NCBI GenBank assembly: GCA_022376515.1 | Contig: WTXI01000068.1 | Span: forward strand, 1-64,000 | Length of the DNA stretch: 64,000 bases | DNA from: Lactifluus volemus | Taxonomy: Eukaryota; Basidiomycota; Agaricomycetes; Russulales; Russulaceae | Direction of reading: 5' to 3' | In this document: positions 55,736 to 64,000 of the stretch, piece by piece | Position numbering within the stretch: the first letter of the stretch is position 1 | Layout of the letters: every line of letters begins with the position of its first letter | Program-made: the position numbers and the translations under genes | Notes under the pieces: generated by a model | What the model was told of the DNA's origin: nothing | What the model saw: the letters and a program-made list of their open reading frames with translations, nothing else | The model's database searches: none

Positions 55736-56800
55736 CGAGGGATGACGCGAAGCCATCCCTCATCGAAGGGAACGAAGGGGGACGAAGGGGGACGAGGGAG
55801 AAGAAAGGGAGGGCAAGGAAACTACAGAAAAGTCAGAGAAGTTAGTGAAGTGGAAGAGTAGATAACATACCTAGCAACACCTGACAGGGAAGCACCCTTC
55901 AGGTGTCCCAACACCCCTCCAACACAATCACAACACAAAAGGCAGAGGCAAAGCAGGAGGAAGAGGAGGAAGAGGACAAGCAGAGAGGTGCCCCAAAGAT
56001 GACGCGCTGGAAAACCACCGGAAGAGGACCACGCTGTTGATGGCGAAGGCAGTGGTGAGACTCGTAAGAAACGGTTTCGGGCAAACCAAAACGATCCTGA
56101 CCGAGATTCGCGACAGAGGGAGGCGACAGGGAAGGTAACGCGAGCGGTGAACAAAAAAAAAAGAAACCAGCTGAGTCAAGTGACTATGCGACTATTGAAG
56201 TAAGCCATAGAGCCGCCAACAGATCCAGCCTCGATGGTGTAATGGTAAACAGATGGTTTGCCTTCATTACTGCATGCACAAGTTGAGGGTTCGAATACCA
56301 CAATGTGCAACCGGACAGCTGGTAAGTTTATTACACTTATTTAAACTTTTCAAACTTTTCTTACTTAAAGTTGTTTAATTCATATTCCATCCCATGTGGG
56401 TCAATGCAAGATTTTTTACTTTTGTACTTTTTCACCTTCAAAAGTCAAAAAGTCAAAAAGTTTTTGCACCATTTACTGATGCAGCAGAAAAGCAAAAACG
56501 CGGTCACCGGCACTGGAGCTGGAGGTGGAAAAGTGGGAGATATATGGACTGCAGGCTTATTCCAGTGAGTGGATTTGGATACCTTACTTTCGCATGCGCC
56601 ATTGAACATTTAGGCTTCCGTCGTCAATTTCCCGCGGAGTACCCTTGGTCCTTGCCAATCTCTTTCACCAACGACGCCGCAGGCTTCGTTGAAATCTTGC
56701 AGCCCCCTTTGGATTGCCTTCCTACCCCTGAGTGCGTCCCGCCCGTCTGAACAATTCCCATTTTAGGCAGGCATGATTGAAAGGACATGCTTCCGGGATA
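55736..56800. other. Gene-free stretch with a tRNA-like sequence
   Basis: Purine-rich at 55760-55860 and 55960-56000. No gene is recognisable. The phrase TCAAAAGTCAAAAAGTCAAA occurs near 56440. A tRNA-like sequence at 56228-56308 is listed separately. Confidence 0.4.
56228..56308 (+). other. tRNA-like sequence, probably a SINE head or decayed tRNA
   Basis: The start TCGATGGTGTAATGGTAAAC is very like the D-arm and A box of fungal tRNAs such as tRNA-Gly, and the B box reads GGTTCGAATACC. The T-arm does not pair well and the anticodon arm is unclear, so this is more likely a tRNA-derived repeat than a working tRNA. Confidence 0.4.
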
Positions 56801-59002
56801 GGTACTGATCGGTGATTGATTGGTGATATGGATGTGCGTGTCCCAAAATTCTCTATACGCCCGGGTAACTCTGACTTTGTGTCCCGCGGATAGTCACCGA
56901 TGTACTAGCTGCGGGTACAAACACCGGTCGCCCGGTCGCCCCAGCTCACTGCACTCACCGATGGACGGGACTCCCGCTGCTGCCGCCTCCGGATTCAACG
57001 TGGTATAGCAAACGACCGAACGCTAATAGGGCGGTTAAAACCGGTTCGCACAAGAGCACGACTTGGTGACAAACTCGGAGTGCACGCAGAAACTTGCGCA
57101 GGAGAGCAATTACACTTTTGATACGTGCTCGTCAAGCGCATGAATGATATGTACATCTACCTACCGACTTCTCCTTTCCTGCTTTCCTTTTCTTTTTGTC
57201 GAATATTGACTTGTGGATTCAGAAGAAAGTTGAGTAGAGTAACTATTGAGTAGCTATCAGCTGAAAGGCTCTACAGCTGTGCTTTGGCCCTCTGACGTGT
57301 CGTTGAATCATTTTATTTATGGGTTCCAATCTTATAGTAGAAGTCTCGTCACTTAACGAGCCGAGTTCTCTGACCTAATCCAACTCGATGGATCCTCCTT
57401 CTCATCACTTATAACAAATAAAGGGTAATGTGCTCGAAATTGTGAAATAAAAATGAGAAGGTGCACAGATCGAATTCTGGGGGCGTTCAAGGAGTAGGGA
57501 CACACAGAAAACACCAATCTGTGACTGGGTGACTTCTCTAACGCCATGAAAGTGAGCTTTGCGTAGAACTAATTGAAGAAAAGAGCGCCCTGCAGGACGG
57601 TGGCGGCCTTTCCGGCCCGGAAATCAACTGACTGCGCGCTCCACGCGTACGGACAGGTATGAAACGTTTGACACGCGGCTTTGATGGCGTACTTCTTTTC
57701 ACTTGCACCTTGCGAAAAGGCAAAGCCGTCATTGAGAAAAAAGCTGTGTGGAAAACACCCAGAAGCGGCAGCGCGAGCCACAAATAGCCTGAGTCCGAGG
57801 AACTTATCAATGAGACAGGCAGTCACAGAGGGCGTGCGAATCACTTACATGATCATGGCCTGTTTAACCACAGTTGGAGAAACACCACACCGCGAAGGAC
57901 ATACGAGAGTCATACGAGCTGCAAGTCCACTCTTCGGTGAGTGGCCACTAGACTTTAAAGAGAGAGTTCAGGACCACGATGTTAACACGACGCTAACACG
58001 ACAATTCTATAGGCAACACGTGACCTCGGTTCTTTTCATCCATGTGGGCCGACTGCAGGCGGACATCACCGAGCACGCGTCCTGGTACCAATCCGTTAGC
58101 GATGCGCCCGGGCCCTCACCCTATAAGCAGAGGCTCGCCACACCCACAACTGGATGCGTGGCCCGCCATCGCAGCAGCCCCATGTCATGGATCAGCTTGA
58201 TCCATTTCGCACACGGCTTGCTGAAGAAGAACGCGGAGCGCGTGCAGAAGCTCGCAAGTGAGCAATTACGCCGTCGAGACATATCAACCGATGCCAAGTA
58301 CGCGCCCTCGAGGAGTACAGAGAGCAGTCAGTGTGATGTCCAAGCACGACCATGATCAGACTCGGCAGTTTGCATTCCTTGATCTCGGATAAATTTTGTC
58401 GAGACCGAAAATGGGACCTTGCCGCGGCTACGGCGATTGTGATAGGATCTTGAGGGCCGTTTGAGGTGCGTTTCCCACTAGGCTGTCAATGGCATAGAGT
58501 TATGTCAAAGTTGCTTTTCTATCCCTTCAGTCTACCTCGTGGTCTCCTTCACTCTTCACTCTGCTCTGCCGTAATGGTTCCGCTATTCTGCCGTGTTTCT
58601 TTCGCTCCGAGAGGACGCTGTGGTTCATGTCTCGTTTCAAGTTTGCCAGGATTAGGTGTACTAATATTTGTCTATGATGGTTCTCTATTTGTTGCTTTTG
58701 ACATTTTCTCGAACAATAATCCTCGAAGGCACAGGAAATGTTGGGATTGACAGGATGCACAGAAGCTGCAGCGAACAGATACTAATCCTTCATTCGATCA
58801 TTCTATCGATCGATCGATCGATAATTCGAGACCCTTCATTTGAAGTACTCAGAAGTGCGTGTTCCTCCTCATCTGGCCACGGGTGTAACCAGCTGTATGA
58901 TAGCTGGTACTGGTGGGCTGTCTTCGAGACAATCAATTGACTCGGAGCCAAGTTCTCGACACTGGTATAACAAAAACCCTCGACTACTTCCGTTGATGAA
59001 TG
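56801..59002. repeat. Direct repeat of about 2.2 kb, left copy, flanking gene N
   Basis: The sequence from GGTACTGATCGGTGATTGAT to CTACTTCCGTTGATGAATG recurs at 61867-64000 with scattered substitutions and small gaps. It contains a microsatellite (ATCG units at 58805-58820) that differs between copies, and a conserved reverse open frame (57569-57844). It ends 155 bp before gene N, so it includes most of that gene's upstream region. Confidence 0.8.
57569..57844 (-). CDS. Hypothetical reverse-strand open frame in the left direct repeat
   Basis: About 91 residues on the minus strand, with KYAIKAACQTFHTC, WSAQSVD and a C-terminus LFFN. The same frame is kept in the right repeat copy (62568-62753) despite base changes, with two shared Cys. 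A strong donor-like GTAAGT lies just before it, so it might be the last exon of a longer gene. I do not recognise a family. The two copies differ by one base in a T run, which shifts the upstream part. Confidence 0.3.
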   Translation of the reverse strand: MIRTPSVTACLIDKFLGLRLFVARAAASGCFPHSFFLNDGFAFSQGASEKKYAIKAACQTFHTCPYAWSAQSVDFRAGKAATVLQGALFFN

Positions 59003-59156
59003 TATCAAGTGTGCTAATCGGCGCAGGTTTCTAGCTTGTCATTCCTTCTTTGTGATTGCCTCATGTTTGCAACGTAGCTACTATAGCATGACCCCTTAAA
59101 GTGTCTGTCCAAGATGTATGAACTCCATCTTTTTCTTCATACTACGCATTTCTTCA

Positions 59157-61083
59157 ATGTCTCAGCCTGAACATCACGCTCTCATCGTCTGTGGCATCAA
59201 TTGTCACCCGGAGAAGCCCCAAGGTATCTTACCTTTGTTTCAACATTAGTCTTATCCACCCACATGTACGCTAGATTCCCGCCCATTCCCTGTATTTGAT
59301 GATAGCTCGGAGCCCCTCTTCACGATGTATTGCAAGATGACAGAGGAAGACAATAAGAAAGCCGAATTCTCGCAATCGTATTTCGACGTGATCATTATCT
59401 TCGTGCGTACCCCACTTATTCTCCTGGATGCAAATATCAAGCCAATACCACAGATGGGCTTATTCTTGGCCGTCATTGCGGCAATACTTACGGTGACAAT
59501 CCAGGACCTCAAACCAGACACACAGGAAAAGTCTGCATTCTATCTCGAGAAACTTTACGAACTTCAATTTCTCGGAGACTCCAACGGATCTCTCCCTTCC
59601 ACACCAGCTCGACCTCCCCCATTCTCTGCTCCGAAATATGCCATCTGGGCAAACTCACTCTTGTTCATGAGTTTGATCATCGGTCTTTACACTGCAGTTC
59701 TCGCCATAACGATACGGTATTGGATGACTAGGAACCTCCTGTTTACTCGGTCCCTGAAACACAGCCCCCACTATCGAGCGTGGATGCAAGACGTCATTGT
59801 TAACAAATACAAGGATTTGAATTCCCTGCCTGCTTGGGCCGTAACCGTCATGTCCCATATTTCCGCGTTCCTTTTGTGGGCTGGCATTGCCATATACCTC
59901 TTCCATTATAGCAAAACTGTCTTCATTGCATCCTTTTCTACTGCAGTCTTTTGCATGTTATTGTATATCGGGATTATATGTTTGCTGGAAATGGTGAGTG
60001 GCCCCTCTATTATTTCATCGTGTATTCACAGGTCAACCCTAATTCTTCGTTTGTTCGCAGCTTAGTTGCAATCCGCGATCGTCAGCTAGCGACGTCCGCG
60101 TCTTGGATCGACTATTCAATGCTGTTGTCGAAGATTCTGACCTTGTACAGTTCTTTGAGAACATCCTCTCCTTTTGCAAGTCGAATGTAGTCGACAATCC
60201 TCTACAGAAGATCACTGAATTGGGAAGCGAGAGGTTTCAGACGGCCGTGCAGAAGTTATTGGAGCATACTTGGTCATCCAAGGAACTGTCTGTCTCGGAG
60301 AAATTGCGTCGACTCGTCGTTTGTGTCAACTTCGCTGACACTATACCCTTCCCAAGTGTAACATCATCAATCTTCGAACACGTATTCAGTCAGGGCCAGA
60401 ATTATGCGCTGAGTTCCGTTGAAATGCGGCAACTCCTGAAACACAAGGACAATACTACCGGACAGAAGATTGGTTCGTGTGCGCAAAGCATCGTTGCTGG
60501 CATCATTTCAAAAGTACAGGCAGACGACGGCGATTGGGTTGCGCTTGCTACGGACCAATTAGGCCCTTCCCTTCCACGCTACCTTGAACATGGAAATGAT
60601 AGCGTGTTACTTGCTAACCTGATTCACATCACTCGCCAGATCCTTGAGTCTTCAAGGGATGGTGGTCAAGGTCCAGATATGGCCGACGCCATGTCATTAA
60701 TCATATTTCCAACCCTTTCCAATTTTGACATACGAAATACACTTCCTGAACTGCAGCACGATTTCCTTGCCTTATGGAATGAAATGGAACAAATGCAGTA
60801 CGACAAAGTTGTCGCGCAAGTCCGCGACAAGCTTTGTAACTTCCATGATGTTTTAACCCTCCCTCTCGGTTCCCGGGCCGAGTACCGGCACGATCCACCC
60901 AGGCACGACCATCTGGCTAACCGTGACACGCGTAGCATCACTTCGATCCGCTCATCCAATCTTACTCCCGTTTCCATGCCTCCCATTCCCTCTTCATCAC
61001 GGATGCTGTTGCAGCGGGCTTCAGGCCCTATTACCCCAGAACTAGCCGAAGAGTTGTCACCCGGTGGCCTAACTTCAACGTGA
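59157..61083 (+). CDS. Gene N: DUF6535 membrane protein with both WW Trp lost
   Basis: The exons are 59157-59223, 59275-59402, 59454-59993 and 60061-61083, giving about 585 residues. Exon 2 (128 nt) and exon 3 (540 nt) have the same lengths as in gene K, its closest relative. The start is MSQPEHHALIVCG; exon 2 gives DDSSEPLFTMYCKMTEED and YFDVIIIF. Membrane segments include LLFMSLIIGLYTAVLAITI and ISAFLLWAGIAIYLF. Intron 3 (59994-60060) ends TTGTTCGCAG. The helical region is complete. The WW region reads LPLGSRAEYRHDPPR and then NRDTRSITSIRS: the first Trp is Ser, and the second, in the TTWTRP position, is also Ser, so the fold is unlikely. A short tail follows. Confidence 0.8.
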
Positions 61084-61866
61084 CCGCTGCCATGGATTTG
61101 GTCATTGGTTTGCCTCTCGCCCTTCACCACCTTTCCTCTTCTCATTGGTTCATTGACAGAAACGCTGATTCGCTTGTGCGTTATCAAGTCATGCCCTTTT
61201 CTATGTCTCGTGCACCGCAACGCCACCCCGACACACATCCCTTACCCCTGCCGCGCCGGCACCGTATCGACCGATTCCTTCCTCTCTTGCCTCGGGTGGT
61301 TTCTATGTCTTGCACCACATCGAGAATCTTTTTTTTATTTTCATTCCCCCTTTTTCAGGAAGTGAGACACATCTCATGACGACCCACATGGGTGCACGCC
61401 GAGTCCTTCTCCTTCTCTTTCTAATTTCTCTTCATTCTCTCTATTTAACTCTCTCAATTCTGGCCTCCTTACGTCCCCTGTTGTGGTATTCATCTATTTT
61501 AGGTTGGATTACCTTGCTTTCGCACTCAGAGCTTCGCTACTTCGTTGGAACTGGCAATCGAAAAATTGATATGGATGCACTCTAAACTTTTGACCGGAGC
61601 ACTTGTCAGTGCAGATCTGAACATACCAGATTCGAATAATCTGTCGGAGATTTCTGAAGGTGCGAACGATTGGGTGGGCAAAACGCAGATCTCAGTTGAA
61701 CCGTACATTGTGGTCATCCGGAGGCATATGGCCGCGTGATAACCGTCAGTTGTACTCTGTGATACTTAAACATGGCAGCGACAACCTATACTAGTACCCG
61801 GCATGCTGCACCAGCCAAGCATTACTAGCACGAGCAAGGGCCGTGCAGAGGCCCAGCCTGTGACTG
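61084..61866. other. Gene N 3' flank
   Basis: CT-rich in its first half, like other family 3' flanks. The frame at 61545-61739 shows no recognisable domain. The right direct repeat starts at 61867. Confidence 0.4.
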
Positions 61867-64000
61867 GTACTGATCGGTGATTGATTGATGATATGGATGT
61901 GCGTGTCCCAAAATTCTCTATACGCCCGGGTAACTCTGACTTTGTGTCCCGCGGATAGTCACCGGTGTACTAGTTGCGGGTACAAACACCGGTCGCCCGG
62001 TCGCCCGAGCTCACTGCACTCACCAATGGACGGGACTCCCGCTGCTGCCGCCTCCGTATTCAACGTGGTATAGCAAACGACCGAACGCTAGTATGGCGGT
62101 TAAACCGGTTCTCACAAGAACACGGCTTGGTGACAAACTCGGAGTGCACGCAGAAACTTGCGCAGGGGAGCAATTACACTTTTGATACGTGCTCGTCGAG
62201 CGCATGAATGATTTGTACCTCTACCTACCGACTTCTCCTTTCCTGCTTTCCTTTTCTTTTTGTCGAATATTGATTTGTGGATTCAGAAGAAAGTTGAGTA
62301 GAGTAACTATCGAGTAGCTTCCAATCTCATAGTAGAAGTGTTGTCGCTTAACACATCAACTAACCAGGAGCCAAGATCTCAGACCTAATCCAACTCGATG
62401 GATCCAACTTCTCATCACTCATAACAAAAAAGGGTAATGTGCTCAAAATTGTGAAATATAAATGAGAAGATACAGATGGGGCGTTCAAGGAGTCAGGGAC
62501 ACACAGAAAACACCGATCTGTGACTGGGTAACTTCTCTAACGCCATGAAAGTGAGCTTTTCATAGAACTAATTAAAGAAAAGAGAGCCCTGCAGGACGGT
62601 GGCTTTTCCGGCCCCGACATCAACTGACTGCGCACTCCACATGTACGCACAGGTATGAAACGTTTGACACGCGGCTTTGATGGCGTACTTATTTTCACTG
62701 GCACCTTGCGAAAAGGAAAAGCCGTCCTTAAAAAAAAGCTGTGTAGAAAACACCCAGAAGCGGCAGCGCGAGCCACAAATAGCCTGAGTCCGAGGAACTT
62801 ATCAGTGAGACAGAGGCAGTCACAGAGGGCATGCCGATCACTTACATGATCATGGCCTGTTTAACCACAGTTGGAGAAGCACCACACAACGGAGGACATA
62901 CGAGCTGCAAGTTCACTCTTCGGTCAGTGGCCACTAGACTTTAAAGAGAGACTTCAAGACCACGATGTTAACAAGACGCTAACACAGGCAACACGTGACC
63001 TCGGTTCTTTTCATCTATTTGCGGGCCGACCGGAGGCGGACATGACCGAGCCCGCGTCCTGGTACCGATCCGTCAGCGATGCGCCCGGGCCCTCACCGTA
63101 AAAGCAGAGGCTTGCCACACCCACTGGATGCGGGGCCCGCCATCGCAGCCGCCCCATGTCATGGATCAGCCTGATCCATTTCGCACACGGCTTGCTGAAG
63201 AAGAACGCGGAGCGCGTGCAGAAGCTCGCGTAGGTGAGCAATCACGCCGTCGAGACATATCAGCCGATGCCAAGTACGCGCCCTCGAGGAGTACAGAGAG
63301 TAGTCAGTGTGATGTCCAAGCACGACCAGACTCGACAGTTTGCATTCCTTGATCTCAGATAAATTTTGTCCAGACCGAAAATGGGACCTTGCCGCGGCCA
63401 CGACGATTGTGATGGGATCTTGAGGGCCGTTTGAGGTGCGTTTCCCACTAGGCTGTCAATGGCGTAGAGTTATGTCAAAGTTGCTTTTCTATCCCTTCAG
63501 GCTACCTCATGGTCTCCTTCACTCTTCACTCTGCTCTGCCGTAATGGTTCCGCTATTCTGCCGTGTTTCTTTCGCTCCGAGAGAACGCTGTGGTTCATGT
63601 CTCGCTTCAAGTTTGCCAGGCTTAGGTGTACTAATATTTGTCTATGATGGCTCTCTATTTGCTGCATTTGACGTTTTCTCGAACAATAATCCTCGAAATG
63701 TTGTGATTGACAGATGCACGGAAGCTGCAGCGAACAGATACTAATCCTTCGTTCGATCGTTCGATCGTTCGATCATTCGATCATTTGAGACCCTTCATTT
63801 GAAGTACTGTACTCAGAAGTGCGTGTTCCTCCTCATCTGGCCACGGGTGTAACCGGCTGTTTGATAGCCGGTACTGCGCGGCTGTTTTGGAGACAAACGC
63901 GACGCGTCGACTGAGCCAAGTTCTCGGCACTCAGTACTCACTGGCAGTGCTCAGCCCTCGTGGTATAAAAAAAACCCATGACTACTTCCGTTGATGAATG
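61867..64000. repeat. Direct repeat of about 2.1 kb, right copy, running to the window edge
   Basis: This copy of 56801-59002 is cut by the window end at exactly the GTTGATGAATG phrase that lies 155 bp upstream of gene N in the left copy. Internal differences include a lost piece near 57240-57320 of the left copy and a changed microsatellite (TTCGATCG units at 63750-63785). Confidence 0.8.
62568..62753 (-). CDS. Hypothetical reverse-strand open frame in the right direct repeat
   Basis: Second copy of the frame at 57569-57844, with KYAIKAACQTFHTC, WSAQSVD and LFFN kept. It opens further downstream because of a one-base change in a T run. No family recognised; retained frame is the only evidence. 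Confidence 0.25.
   Translation of the reverse strand: MFSTQLFFKDGFSFSQGASENKYAIKAACQTFHTCAYMWSAQSVDVGAGKATVLQGSLFFN

Noticed and set aside
55031..55763. Three overlapping reverse open frames of 180-240 codons
   Set aside because: They are the same 139-bp tandem repeat read in three frames. The repeat period is not a multiple of three and no frame is favoured.

Overview
This looks like nuclear DNA of a mushroom-forming basidiomycete (Agaricomycotina). Genes carry short introns of about 45-75 bp with GTATGT/GTACGC/GTGAGT donors. The only protein family encoded by the intact genes is the basidiomycete membrane-protein family that databases label DUF6535, which I recognise from residues such as the DADGILVF block and the membrane segments after it. 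The transposon debris is of basidiomycete type (Gag-like, LINE ORF1-like). I cannot name the species.

The window is a gene-family array. I count 16 DUF6535 loci, intact or broken, in 64 kb. For this entry I label them A to O in order of description, plus one fragment H'. The forward WW type is A (5' fragment), B, C, D, E (frameshifted), I, J (3' fragment) and O. The reverse, WW-less type with a long Ser/Thr/Pro tail is F (frameshifted), H' (3' fragment), G and H. A third type keeps an extra intron (K reverse, L forward, N forward), and M is a badly decayed relative of it. The common architecture is a short acidic N-terminus, a DSSGxLFxMY block, a W-x-K-D-A-D-G-I-L-x-F block, about four membrane segments, a conserved helical region, and then a tail. 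In the WW type the tail holds one to three group I WW domains resembling those of Rsp5/NEDD4 ubiquitin ligases, followed by a Ser/Thr/Pro-rich low-complexity end.

Region by region: 1-15.9 kb is a direct WW-type array (A, B, C, D, E) with reused 5' and 3' flanks. 15.9-32.3 kb is a tandemly duplicated block in which a Gag remnant lies beside a reverse-strand WW-less gene (Gag1-F, then H', then Gag2-G), followed by H. 32.3-37.7 kb holds divergent gene I, whose promoter was hit by a LINE-like insertion with a 13-bp target duplication, and fragment J. 38.6-45.2 kb holds the divergent pair K/L, a hairpin MITE and pseudogene M. 46.4-48.4 kb is gene O. 49.3-56.8 kb is gene-poor and repeat-rich: a 2.9-kb element with matching inverted ends, three copies of a 24-bp hairpin, a 38-bp palindrome and a 139-bp tandem repeat. 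56.8-64 kb is gene N between two direct repeats of about 2.1 kb.

The proteins would act as membrane-anchored WW adaptors, or, where WW is lost, as WW-less membrane proteins. Their biological role is not known to me. The clearest biological signal is birth and death by duplication, with stepwise loss of the WW module: intact in B, C, D; one WW core deleted in I; first Trp lost in O; both Trp lost in N; a stop codon at the first Trp in K; absent in L.
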